Shown here: positions 51,373 to 60,896 of the stretch, piece after piece
Layout: the number at the start of each line of letters is the position of its first letter
Position numbering within the stretch: position 1 is the first letter of the stretch
Assembly: GCA_902621165.1 (NCBI GenBank)
Contig: CACNKX010000004.1
Span: forward strand, 86,912 to 150,911
Source: an uncultured Alphaproteobacteria bacterium
GTDB lineage: Bacteria > Pseudomonadota > Alphaproteobacteria > HIMB59 > GCA-002718135
DNA: 64,000 bases
Direction of reading: 5' to 3'
Program-made: the position numbers and the translations under genes
The notes under the pieces: generated by a model
The model's input: the letters and a program-made list of their open reading frames with translations, nothing else
What the model was told of the DNA's origin: nothing
Databases searched by the model: none

Positions 51373-53577
51373 ATGAAATTAGATAATAATTTTGAAAAGA
51401 AAGTTTATGCTGGTGTCTTAGGAAAAATTATTGGAGTTTATTTAGGAAGACCATTTGAGGGTTGGCCCTATGATAAAATAATGAAAGAACTTGGGCCTAT
51501 TTATTATTACGTAAACGACAAATTAAATTTACCTCTTCATGTTACGGATGATGATCTCAATGGTACTTTTACTTTTATTAAAGCTTTTAAAGACTTTAAT
51601 TTTAATCGAAATATAACTTCAAAGCAAATTGGTGATACGTGGTTGAATTATTGTTTAGAAAATCAGGCTGTTTTAGCATGGGCTGGAAAGGGATTATTGA
51701 CCGAAGAGAGTGCGTATTTAAATTTAAAAGAAGGTATTGAAGCTCCAGAGAGTGGATCAATTAAAAGGAATGGTAAAATTATTGCAGAGCAAATTGGTGC
51801 ACAAATATTTATTGATGGTTGGGGAATGATTGCAGCAGGTGATCCAGACTTTGCATCTGATTTAGCAAAAAGAGCAGGGAGTGTTAGTCATGATGGCGAG
51901 TCTGTTTACGGCGCTCAAATGGTTGCTTCTATGGAAGCAATGGCTTTTATTGAAAGTGATACAAAAAAAATAATTGAGCATTGTAAAAGTTACATTCCTA
52001 AGAATTCTGTTATTTATAAATTAATTTCAGATATTCAAGATTGGAGTTCTGGTAATTTAGATTGGGAACAAGCTAGATTCAAAATTGAAGAACACTATGG
52101 GTATGACAAATACCAAGGATTTTGTCATATTGTGCCAAATCATGCTTTGATTATTCTAGCTCTTTTATTTGGAGATGATGATTTTCAAAAAACGTTAATG
52201 ATTGTTAATACGGCAGGGTGGGATACAGATTGTAACTCAGGAAATGTTGGCTGTTATATGGGTATTAAAAATGGTCTAGAGGGCATTCAAAAAGGTGCAG
52301 ATTTTATTACACCTGTTAATGACACTTTATATATTACATCTGCTCGTGGTTCAGAAACTATGACTGATGCATTAACTGAAAGCCAGAATATAATTAATAT
52401 TAGAAGAAAATTAGATGGCCTTGAACATCAATCTATTAAAAACAATGCTCGATATAATTTTGAAATGGAAACATCTACGCAAGGATGGATGATTGATAAA
52501 TCAAATAATAATAATCAAAATACTTTTTTAAAAAACTGTGAACATATCTCTGCTATTGGCAAAAGAGCTTTAGAGATAAATTTTAACAATCTTACAAAAG
52601 GAATTAATAGTGAATTATATGTGAATACATTTTTCCCAGAAGAATTTACAAGATTGAATGAGCAACAAGAAATGATGCTTATGGTTTACAGTTTTGTTGG
52701 TTGTCCTACAGTTTACTCAGGTCAAACAATTAAAGCAGAAATTATATCGAAGACGAAAAAAAATATAAAAATTAAATTATTTATTAAGTATTATGGTGAA
52801 GGAGATAAGTTATTTAAATTAGATTCGGAGGAATTTTACTTCTCAGAAAATGAAACAAAAAAAATAGAATGGACTATTCCAGATACATTATCAAATCCCA
52901 TTACTCAACTTGGATATAGTATTGCATCTGATGAACAAGTATCAGGTAAAATATTAATAAATTATATTGATATTTCTGGAATACCTAAGATGACTTTTAA
53001 AAAACCTGAGCATATTAAAAACGACAAAGTAAATACGACAAGTCATAATATTAAATCTTTAACAAATGGTGTTTATATTCCAGATGATGAAAAATATTAT
53101 GGTCAGTTATGGAAATTGGCTTGGGTGAATGATGTAGATAAATGGTATAGTTATGGAAAAAATTCATTTGGGTTAATCAAAAATACATCAAGAGGGCATG
53201 TATTTACAGGATCCTCCGATTGGAAAAATTATTCGGTAACTTCAAAAATAATGTTTCGTTTAGCATCATCTGGAGGATTGGTAATTCGATCTCAGGGTTT
53301 GCAGAGGTATTATTCATTAGAAATTAAATCAACAAATAAATTACAGATTAATAAAATGGAATATGGTCTAAAAATATTAAAAGAAGTAGATTTTGCTTTT
53401 GAGCCATTTGAGGAATACTTTATGCGTTTTGAGGCTGATAATAATTTTTTAAAAGGCTTTATTAACAATGAATTGTTAATTGAGGTAGAAGATAAATCAA
53501 ATCAATTTGAAAAAGGTATGATAGGCTGTATTGTTGAAAATGGAACTATTATTAGTAATGAAATTTCGATAAATTGA
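51373..53577 (+). CDS. ADP-ribosylglycohydrolase-fold enzyme with C-terminal jelly-roll domain, copy 2
   Basis: 734 residues with the same three-part layout as copy 1, 12 bases downstream of it. The catalytic pairs are TDDD (58-61) and GWDTDCNSGN. It differs in LAWAGKGLLTEESAY, shared with copy 3, where copies 1 and 4 have WWGG-type sequence, and it carries an insertion of about 13-15 residues (near 555-570, NTTSHNIKSLTNGVY) ahead of the jelly-roll domain. Only a weak ribosome site precedes ATG, so it may be translated by coupling. Several 30-base stretches are identical to copy 3, indicating recent duplication or gene conversion. Confidence 0.86.
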   Translation: MKLDNNFEKKVYAGVLGKIIGVYLGRPFEGWPYDKIMKELGPIYYYVNDKLNLPLHVTDDDLNGTFTFIKAFKDFNFNRNITSKQIGDTWLNYCLENQAVLAWAGKGLLTEESAYLNLKEGIEAPESGSIKRNGKIIAEQIGAQIFIDGWGMIAAGDPDFASDLAKRAGSVSHDGESVYGAQMVASMEAMAFIESDTKKIIEHCKSYIPKNSVIYKLISDIQDWSSGNLDWEQARFKIEEHYGYDKYQGFCHIVPNHALIILALLFGDDDFQKTLMIVNTAGWDTDCNSGNVGCYMGIKNGLEGIQKGADFITPVNDTLYITSARGSETMTDALTESQNIINIRRKLDGLEHQSIKNNARYNFEMETSTQGWMIDKSNNNNQNTFLKNCEHISAIGKRALEINFNNLTKGINSELYVNTFFPEEFTRLNEQQEMMLMVYSFVGCPTVYSGQTIKAEIISKTKKNIKIKLFIKYYGEGDKLFKLDSEEFYFSENETKKIEWTIPDTLSNPITQLGYSIASDEQVSGKILINYIDISGIPKMTFKKPEHIKNDKVNTTSHNIKSLTNGVYIPDDEKYYGQLWKLAWVNDVDKWYSYGKNSFGLIKNTSRGHVFTGSSDWKNYSVTSKIMFRLASSGGLVIRSQGLQRYYSLEIKSTNKLQINKMEYGLKILKEVDFAFEPFEEYFMRFEADNNFLKGFINNELLIEVEDKSNQFEKGMIGCIVENGTIISNEISIN

Positions 53578-53603
53578 GATAATATTCATTTGGAGGGAGG
53601 AAA

Positions 53604-55766
53604 ATGAATTTAGATAAAGTATTTGAAGAAAAAGTTTATGCTGGTGTCTTAGGAAAAATTATTGGTGTTTATTTAGGTAGACCATTTGAAGGTTGGTATT
53701 ATGACAGGATCATGGAAGAACTTGGTCCAATTAATTATTATGTAAATGATAAACTTGATTTTCCAATACATGTCACAGATGATGATCTAACAGGTACTTT
53801 TAGGTTTATAAATGCTCTTAAACATTTTAATTTTGATAAAAATATTTCGCCTAAACAAATTGGACAAACCTGGTTAAATTATTGTTTAGAAAATCAAACT
53901 GTACTTGCGTGGGCAGGAAAAGGAATTTTAACTGAAGAAAGCGCATACATGAATCTTAAACAAGGTATTCACGCACCTGAAAGTGGTTCCATTGCTAAAA
54001 ATGGTAAAGTAATTGCGGAACAAATCGGAGCGCAAATATTTATTGATGGCTGGGGAATGGTTTCTCCAGGTGATCCAGAACAAGCTGTTGATTTAGCAAA
54101 AAGAGCAGGGAGTGTTAGTCATGACGGTGAATCTGTTTACGGCGCTCAAGTTGTTGCTGCTATGGAAGCCTATGCATTCATAGAAAAAGATATAAAAAAA
54201 ATAATAGAGGACAGTAAAAAATTTGTTCCAAATGATTCAACAATTTATAAATTGATTTCTGATATCCAAGATTGGAGCTCTGGTAATTTAGATTGGGAAC
54301 AAGCTAGATCCAAGATTGAAGATAAGTATGGGTATAGTAAATTTCCAGGTAATTGTCATATCGTTCCTAATCACGCACTAATTATATTATCGTTGTTATT
54401 CGGAGACGATGATTTTCAAAAATCCTTAATGATCGTCAATACAGCAGGATGGGATACAGATTGTAACTCAGGAAATGTTGGTTGTATCTTAGGAATAAAA
54501 AATGGATTAGAAGGAATTAAACAGGGTCCAGACTATATAACACCTGTAAATGATATTATTTATTTACCAACAGCATATGGTTCTGAAACAATGACTGATG
54601 CTTTATTGGAAAGTCAGAACATTATTAATATAACAAGAAAAATGAATGGTCTTGAGAGCAAGGTTATCAAAAATAATGCTAGATACAATTTTGAAATGGA
54701 AACATCTACACAAGGATGGATGGTTGATAAATCAAATGATAACAATCTAAATACAAGCTTATCTAATGTTGATTATAAATCAGATAATGGAACGAGAGCG
54801 TTACAAGTCAGCTTTAATGATCTATCATTTGGTCTTGCAAGTGAAATTTTTGTAGATAGTTTTTTTCCAGAATGGTTTACAAAATTAGAAGGCTATCAAG
54901 TTCAAAGATATTTTCATTATGATTATGTCGCTTGTCCTATTGTATATTCTGGACAAAAGATAAAAACAGAAATTATATCTCAATCTGAAAAAGATTTGCG
55001 AATTAATTTATTTATTAAATATTGGGGAGAAGAAGATAAATTAATTAAATTATCCTCTGATGATTTTAATTTAAAGAGTAAAGAAAATAATACAATTGAA
55101 TGGGTTGTTCCTGATACTTTTGCAAATCCAATTGGACAGATAGGTATTAGTATTAATTCTGATGATAATGTTTCAGGAAAAATTTTAATTAATTATTTAA
55201 ATATCTCTGGAACTCCAAAAATGACTTTTAGAAGACCTGACCACATAGATGAATATAAAAGAGGCATATTTTATAAAGAGGAAGTTTACGGTCAATTATG
55301 GAAAAGAGCTTGGGTCAATGATGTAGATAAATGGCAATACCGACATAATGAATCATTTAAAGTAGTAAGGGGCATAGGTCGTGGTCACATAATGACTGGG
55401 AGTGAGACATGGAAAGATTATACAATTTCTTCAAAGATATCTATTCCTCTTGCATCTGCCGCTGGATTAATTGTTAGGTCTCAAGGTTTAAAAAGATATT
55501 ATTCTCTTGAGTTAACATCTGAAAATAAACTCAAGATTAATAAAATGGAATATGAATTAAAAACACTTAATGAAATAGATTTTAATTTAGAATATTTTAA
55601 AGAATATGATTTAAAATTTAAAGTAGATGGCAATAAACTTCAAGGTTATGTTGATAATCAATTACTAATTGAAGCACAAGATTCATCTAATCCATTTGAG
55701 GAAGGTATGATGGGATTTTTAACTGAAAATGGAGCAATTCAAAGTAATTCAATATCTATAGAATAA
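53604..55766 (+). CDS. ADP-ribosylglycohydrolase-fold enzyme with C-terminal jelly-roll domain, copy 3
   Basis: 720 residues. Metal motifs TDDD and GWDTDCNSGN are intact, as is SHDGE. It combines the LAWAGKGILTEESAY segment of copy 2 with the FEGWYYDRIMEELGPINYYVNDKL and WKRAWVNDVDKWQYR segments closer to copy 1, so it looks mosaic. No signal peptide. GGAGGGAGG stands upstream of ATG, the strongest ribosome site of the four. Substrate specificity presumably differs from its neighbours through the 98-115 region and the C-terminal beta domains. Confidence 0.86.
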   Translation: MNLDKVFEEKVYAGVLGKIIGVYLGRPFEGWYYDRIMEELGPINYYVNDKLDFPIHVTDDDLTGTFRFINALKHFNFDKNISPKQIGQTWLNYCLENQTVLAWAGKGILTEESAYMNLKQGIHAPESGSIAKNGKVIAEQIGAQIFIDGWGMVSPGDPEQAVDLAKRAGSVSHDGESVYGAQVVAAMEAYAFIEKDIKKIIEDSKKFVPNDSTIYKLISDIQDWSSGNLDWEQARSKIEDKYGYSKFPGNCHIVPNHALIILSLLFGDDDFQKSLMIVNTAGWDTDCNSGNVGCILGIKNGLEGIKQGPDYITPVNDIIYLPTAYGSETMTDALLESQNIINITRKMNGLESKVIKNNARYNFEMETSTQGWMVDKSNDNNLNTSLSNVDYKSDNGTRALQVSFNDLSFGLASEIFVDSFFPEWFTKLEGYQVQRYFHYDYVACPIVYSGQKIKTEIISQSEKDLRINLFIKYWGEEDKLIKLSSDDFNLKSKENNTIEWVVPDTFANPIGQIGISINSDDNVSGKILINYLNISGTPKMTFRRPDHIDEYKRGIFYKEEVYGQLWKRAWVNDVDKWQYRHNESFKVVRGIGRGHIMTGSETWKDYTISSKISIPLASAAGLIVRSQGLKRYYSLELTSENKLKINKMEYELKTLNEIDFNLEYFKEYDLKFKVDGNKLQGYVDNQLLIEAQDSSNPFEEGMMGFLTENGAIQSNSISIE

Positions 55767-55790
55767 ATTTATAAAAAAAGGGGAGAAATA

Positions 55791-57950
55791 ATGAAACTAG
55801 ATAAAGTGTATGAAGAAAAAGTATATGCAGGGGTACTTGGTAAGTTAATTGGTGTTTATCTAGGACGTCCTTTTGAACAATGGACTCATGAAAGAATATT
55901 AGAAGAGTTAGGTGAGATTAATTACTATGTAAATGAGAAATTAAATGTTCCATTAGTAGTAACTGATGATGATATTACTGGTACCTTTACTTTTTTAAGA
56001 GCTTTAAGAGAAAATAATTATGATCCTAATATTACGCCAAAACAAATTGGTCAAAGTTGGTTAAATAATCTTATAGAAAATAAAACTGTTTTGTGGTGGG
56101 GAGGTAGAGGTCATTCAGCTGAGGACACTGCATTCCAAAACCTTAAGGCAGGCATTCACGCCCCAATGAGTGGTTCGATTGAAACCAATGGAGAAGTTGT
56201 TGCACAACAAATAGGAGCTCAAATATTTATTGATGGATGGGCTTTAGTATCACCAGGAGATCCGGAAAAAGCTGCTGATCTTGCAAAAAAAGCTGCAAGC
56301 GTAAGTCATGATGGCGAAGCGATTTACGGAGCACAAATGGTAGCCGCTATGGAGTCTTTAGCTTTTATCGAAAAAGATATTAATAAAATTATTAATGAAA
56401 GTAAGAAATATATTCCAAATACATCTGAGATTTACAAAGTAATTGGAGAATTACAAAATATACGATCAGGTAATAGTGACTGGATGCAAGCAAGAGAATT
56501 TTTAGCTAAAAACTATGATTATGATAAATATTTAGGTGAGTGTCACATGATACCTAATCATGCTATTATAATTTTATCATTATTATTTGGGGATGATGAT
56601 CTTCAAAAAACATTAATGATTGTTAATACTGCAGGTCGAGATACAGATTGTAACTCAGGAAATGTTGGTTGCCTGATGGGAATTAAAAATGGACTTGAGG
56701 GATTAAATAATGGCCCAGATTATCTTTCTCCAATCCAAGATAGAATGTATTGTCCTACGGCAAATGGTGGCGAAACACAGACAGACGCATTAACTGAAGC
56801 TTATAAAGTAATTAATACTGCAAAAAGAATGAACAATGAGGAAATTGTTCAGCCTAAAAATGGATCCAGATTTCATTTTGAAATGCCTGGTTCAGTTCAA
56901 GGGTGGAGAGCAAACTATAAAGAAAATAAGAATATTTCCACTCATGTACAAAATATAAAATATGATAGTAAAATTGGAAAAAGAGCCCTTGAGATTAAAT
57001 TTGATAGAGTAGCGCCTGGTGTCTTCTCTGAAGCATTGGTAGATGTATTTTTTCCTCAAGAGTTACACGAATTAACAGGGAAAGCTAGAGAGAGATTTTT
57101 TCAAAGTTATAATTTTATTTCATCTCCATTATTATATTCTGGTCAAACAATTGAATCTGAAATTAATTTTGTTACAAGTTCAGATAAACCAATCAATGTT
57201 AAATGTTTCATAAATATGTTTGGGAAAGATGATGAATATGAAAGAATTAATTCAGAGGAAATAATTTTGTATCCAGGTAAATCACATAACTTAAAATGGA
57301 AAATTCCTTCAACTGAGGGAAATCCAATTACTCAAGTTGGATTTTCTATTGAATCTGATGAAGCAAATTCTGGCAGCTTATTAATAAACTATCTAACATT
57401 TACGGGAGAACCAGATTGTTCATTTTATAAACCAAAACATATTGGAGAACATAAACGGGGTGTGAAAACATCAAACGCTGTTATGTGGAAATCAAGTTGG
57501 GTAAATGCTGTTGATAAATGGGAAGTAGGTGCAAGAACATTTAGAATAACAAAAGATAGTGGGAGAGGGATTATCATTACGGGTAATGAAACTTGGAAAA
57601 ACTATACTGTTAGCGCAGATATAGCAGTGCAAAGACTAACTACCGGTGGCCTTGCTGTAAGAGTACAAGGTTTAAATAGATACTATGGACTGGTAATTAA
57701 TTCTTCAAACAAACTTCAATTAATAAAAGTGGTAAATGAAGTAAAAGTTTTAAAAGAAATGGATTTTAATTTAGAATATTTTAAAAATTATAAATTATCT
57801 CTTAAAATTAAAGATAATGTTCTTTCTGCATACTTAGAAAATAAATTAGTTTTAGAATATGAAGATAAGAATAATCTTCTTGATTCAGGAGCTATGGGAT
57901 TGATTGTTGAGGATGGTACATTAGTCACTGATGAAATAGTTGTAGGATAA
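55791..57950 (+). CDS. ADP-ribosylglycohydrolase-fold enzyme with C-terminal jelly-roll domain, copy 4 (divergent)
   Basis: 719 residues; the most divergent copy. It has TDDD, SHDGE and DTDCNSGN, but the residue before the second metal motif is Arg (GRDTDC) instead of Trp, and FEQW replaces FEGW near residue 30. LWWGGRGHSAEDTAFQNLKAG aligns with copy 1. The central domain (FISSPLLYSGQ) and the C-terminal domain (SSWVNAVDKWEVGARTFRI, VRVQGLNRYYGLVI) are clearly homologous but less similar. GGGGAG precedes the ATG. It ends 2 bases before the aldo/keto reductase start. Confidence 0.86.
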   Translation: MKLDKVYEEKVYAGVLGKLIGVYLGRPFEQWTHERILEELGEINYYVNEKLNVPLVVTDDDITGTFTFLRALRENNYDPNITPKQIGQSWLNNLIENKTVLWWGGRGHSAEDTAFQNLKAGIHAPMSGSIETNGEVVAQQIGAQIFIDGWALVSPGDPEKAADLAKKAASVSHDGEAIYGAQMVAAMESLAFIEKDINKIINESKKYIPNTSEIYKVIGELQNIRSGNSDWMQAREFLAKNYDYDKYLGECHMIPNHAIIILSLLFGDDDLQKTLMIVNTAGRDTDCNSGNVGCLMGIKNGLEGLNNGPDYLSPIQDRMYCPTANGGETQTDALTEAYKVINTAKRMNNEEIVQPKNGSRFHFEMPGSVQGWRANYKENKNISTHVQNIKYDSKIGKRALEIKFDRVAPGVFSEALVDVFFPQELHELTGKARERFFQSYNFISSPLLYSGQTIESEINFVTSSDKPINVKCFINMFGKDDEYERINSEEIILYPGKSHNLKWKIPSTEGNPITQVGFSIESDEANSGSLLINYLTFTGEPDCSFYKPKHIGEHKRGVKTSNAVMWKSSWVNAVDKWEVGARTFRITKDSGRGIIITGNETWKNYTVSADIAVQRLTTGGLAVRVQGLNRYYGLVINSSNKLQLIKVVNEVKVLKEMDFNLEYFKNYKLSLKIKDNVLSAYLENKLVLEYEDKNNLLDSGAMGLIVEDGTLVTDEIVVG

Positions 57951-57952
57951 AT

Positions 57953-58936
57953 ATGAAATATAGAAAATTTGGATCATTAGATTGGAACGTATCCGAAATT
58001 GGATTAGGTTGCTGGCAAATTGGAGCAGATTGGGGAGAAGTTCGTGAAGATAAAGCTAAAGAAGTATTAAAATCATCATTTGATAATGGTGTTAATTTTT
58101 TTGATACTGCTGATGTCTATGGCATGGGTAGAAGTGAAAAATTTGTAGGTGAATTCATTAAATCAGTATCTGAAAGAATTTATGTAGCAACAAAAGCTGG
58201 AAGACAAATCAATCCTCATGTGGCCGAGGGATACTATAATAAGGAATTAATGGAGTCTTATGTAGACCAATCTTTATCAAATCTTAATGTTGAAACAATT
58301 GATCTCTTACAAATGCATTGTCCTCCAACCGAAGTATATTCATCTGATCATACATTTGATATGTTAGATCATTTAGTGAGTAAAGGAAAAATTCAACATT
58401 ACGGATTTAGTGTTCAAACAGTTGATGAAGCTTTAGCTTGTATCAAACGTCCAAATACAAAATCGATACAAGTTATTTTTAATATTTTTAGACAAAAACC
58501 TGCTGAAAAATTATTTGAAATAGCAAAAGAAAAAAAAGTTGCAATTATAGTCAGGGTGCCTCTTGCAAGTGGTTTGTTAACAGGTAAGTTCTCAAAAGAT
58601 TCTTCTTTTGCTCCTGATGACCATAGAAATTATAATATCAATGGTGATGCATTTGATGTTGGAGAAACATTTTCAGGTGTTAACTTTAATAAAGCATTAG
58701 ATGCAGTTGAAGATTTAAAAAGTATTTTGCCAACTGATATAACTTTGTCACAATTATCGCTAAGATGGATTTTGATGCATGATGCAGTTAGTGTTGTTAT
58801 TCCTGGAGCTAAAAATAAAGATCATGTGAATTTAAATACTTCTTCTTCAAATATTAATGAAATTTCTTCTTTGATGGATAAAATCAGTAATATTTACACA
58901 GAGTACTTTTTTGATGATGTGCATCATCGTTGGTAA
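57953..58936 (+). CDS. Aldo/keto reductase
   Basis: 327-residue NAD(P)H-dependent oxidoreductase of the AKR superfamily. The catalytic tetrad can be read as Asp and Tyr in FFDTADVYG, Lys in VATKAGR and His in LLQMHCPP. The C-terminal PGAKNKDHVNLN is the cofactor-binding loop. It would reduce or oxidise the sugar released by the four glycohydrolase-like enzymes; L-fucose or galactose dehydrogenase-type relatives exist in this group. Coupled upstream by a 2-base gap and downstream by a 7-base overlap. Confidence 0.9.
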   Translation: MKYRKFGSLDWNVSEIGLGCWQIGADWGEVREDKAKEVLKSSFDNGVNFFDTADVYGMGRSEKFVGEFIKSVSERIYVATKAGRQINPHVAEGYYNKELMESYVDQSLSNLNVETIDLLQMHCPPTEVYSSDHTFDMLDHLVSKGKIQHYGFSVQTVDEALACIKRPNTKSIQVIFNIFRQKPAEKLFEIAKEKKVAIIVRVPLASGLLTGKFSKDSSFAPDDHRNYNINGDAFDVGETFSGVNFNKALDAVEDLKSILPTDITLSQLSLRWILMHDAVSVVIPGAKNKDHVNLNTSSSNINEISSLMDKISNIYTEYFFDDVHHRW

Positions 58937-60090
58937 AAAATTTTGTGTTAGAAGAAAATATAATTTTTAGAAGAGCTACCCTTGCATCAGTAATTACTTC
59001 TACCTATCCAATGATAGTCGTTGGTTGTTATTTTGGAATAACACCTTGGAATATGGAAAGACTTTCAATTGACGAGTCTGATTTAAGCTATGCAATATTA
59101 CTTTTTGGTATTTTTTTTATAATTTCTAATCAAATTGCTGGAAGGTTATTAGTCCCAAGATATGGAACTAAATTAGTTATGACTTTAGCTTTTCCTATTG
59201 TTACATTTTCCGCCTTATTGACTGTTATTTCCTCATCATATTTTTATTTTTTATTAACTTTTATATCTGGTGGAATAGGATGGGGTGCATCTGGACCAAT
59301 TGGAGGTATACATAGTCAACTTATTGAAAGACATTTTAAAAAAATTATTACACCATATTATGCCATGGGATTTAATTTAGGAATTCTCCTTGGAGGAGGA
59401 TTAGCGGGTTTAATAATGAGAAATAATTATGAACCTTACATATCGTTTACGATCTTATCCTTTTTATCAATCTTAGTTTCCTCTTTTGTATATTCTTATG
59501 GATTACCTCGAGATTTAGATTTTAAAGGCGAAGGTGAGAAATTTAAATTACCAGAGACGAATGTTCTTTTATTTGGTTTTTTGTTATTTTTTGTTTTTGG
59601 ATCAGGTGGAATAATTATGGATTGGTCGACATTATGGTTGTCAAAAGATTTAAATACTCCTTTATACTTAGCAAGTATGGGATTAATCTTTTTTAGCATT
59701 GGAGGGATTTTTGCAAATTTATTTTCAAACTCTTTGATTAATTTATTCACTGAAAAAGTTGTAGGTTGTCACTTTGTGATGATTGGCGCAGCTATAATGT
59801 TTTTGTCTTTATTAACAAATAACTTCTACATTATACTAGGAGTTCTATGTATTTATGGATTTGCTATTGCAAATTTAGTTCCTATAATAATTCGACAAGC
59901 GGTTAAACAATCCAATGAAAGTATCCCAATGACTGTAACTAATCTTATAACAATTGGATTGTCTTCTACAATGATTTTACCTGCTGGAATTGGTTTTCTA
60001 GCTGAAACATATTCATTAACATTAAATATGTATTTGTTAACCTTTGTAGTATTTATTTGTGCGGTTATATTTTTGCTTAAATATAAATAA
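58930..60090 (+). CDS. Major facilitator superfamily transporter
   Basis: 386 residues with about 12 hydrophobic segments. FFIISNQIAGRLLVPRYGTKLVM is the MFS motif A region after helix 2, and FISGGIGWGASGPIGG is a Gly-rich helix. The start is TTG 58930, inside the end of the aldo/keto reductase; GTG 58945 is an alternative. Its position as the last of the sugar genes suggests export of a by-product or uptake of a related sugar. The one-base overlap with the next gene (TAATG) couples it to the nitrilase. Confidence 0.88.
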   Translation: MVKNFVLEENIIFRRATLASVITSTYPMIVVGCYFGITPWNMERLSIDESDLSYAILLFGIFFIISNQIAGRLLVPRYGTKLVMTLAFPIVTFSALLTVISSSYFYFLLTFISGGIGWGASGPIGGIHSQLIERHFKKIITPYYAMGFNLGILLGGGLAGLIMRNNYEPYISFTILSFLSILVSSFVYSYGLPRDLDFKGEGEKFKLPETNVLLFGFLLFFVFGSGGIIMDWSTLWLSKDLNTPLYLASMGLIFFSIGGIFANLFSNSLINLFTEKVVGCHFVMIGAAIMFLSLLTNNFYIILGVLCIYGFAIANLVPIIIRQAVKQSNESIPMTVTNLITIGLSSTMILPAGIGFLAETYSLTLNMYLLTFVVFICAVIFLLKYK

Positions 60091-60896
60091 TGGCTAAACT
60101 TAAAATATCTCAAATTCAATTTAGTGCTAGTCACATAGCAAATTTAAATGCAAAAAATTTAGAACAAAATTTTAAAAAAACATTAAAATTTAAACCTCAT
60201 TTGATTTGCACACCAGAATGCTCCAACATTATTACTAATGATAAAAATTTTTTATTATTAAATGCTCCATATCAAAATACATGCCCAGTTTTAAAAATGG
60301 CAAAAAATTTTGCTAAAAAAAATAAGGTTAATATAAATCTTGGTTCTTTACTATTAAAAGTAAAAAAACAACGCAAACTAGTTAACAGATCTTTTTTTAT
60401 TGATAATCATGGAGTGATAAAAAAAACATATGATAAAATTCATATGTTTGATGTCAAAATTAATAATAATGAAAAACATCAAGAATCATATTTATTTAAA
60501 GCAGGAAATAAAATAATTTTTACAAAAATTAATAATATTAAATTAGGAATGACAATTTGTTATGATTTACGATTTCCTAATTTGTATAGGCAGCTTGCTA
60601 AAAAAGATTGTTCAATTATTTTAGTTCCTGCTGCTTTTACTAGACCAACCGGAAAAGATCATTGGGAGGTTTTGAATAGATCACGAGCTATAGAGAATAA
60701 TGTTTTTATTGTAGCAACAGGCATGTGTGGAAATCATCATATGAAAAGAAAGACTTATGGATATTCTCTTGTAGCAGATCCATGGGGGAACATTGTAAAT
60801 AGTACTAAAAATGATCCTGCAATTCTTAATTCAACGATTAATATTTCTGATGTTAAAAATATAAGAAAAAAAATTCCTTCTCTAAAATATGACTAA
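60090..60896 (+). CDS. Carbon-nitrogen hydrolase (Nit1-like, deaminated glutathione amidase type)
   Basis: 268 residues. The Glu-Lys-Cys catalytic triad is in TPECSN, YDKIHMFDV and TICYDLRFPNLYRQL, and VPAAFTRPTGKDHWEVLNRSRAIEN is the signature of the Nit1/YbeM group, which repairs deaminated glutathione. The family is often next to a methyltransferase in Alphaproteobacteria, as here, so this gene and the next are probably a housekeeping pair that happens to follow the sugar operon. Overlaps the next gene by 8 bases. Confidence 0.9.
   Translation: MAKLKISQIQFSASHIANLNAKNLEQNFKKTLKFKPHLICTPECSNIITNDKNFLLLNAPYQNTCPVLKMAKNFAKKNKVNINLGSLLLKVKKQRKLVNRSFFIDNHGVIKKTYDKIHMFDVKINNNEKHQESYLFKAGNKIIFTKINNIKLGMTICYDLRFPNLYRQLAKKDCSIILVPAAFTRPTGKDHWEVLNRSRAIENNVFIVATGMCGNHHMKRKTYGYSLVADPWGNIVNSTKNDPAILNSTINISDVKNIRKKIPSLKYD

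Noticed and set aside
49195..57950. ARH genes as antitoxins or immunity proteins (DarG-like or phage defence)
   Set aside because: No ADP-ribosyltransferase toxin or other defence gene is nearby; neighbours are sugar transport and redox genes, and the extra domains are beta-rich carbohydrate-type.
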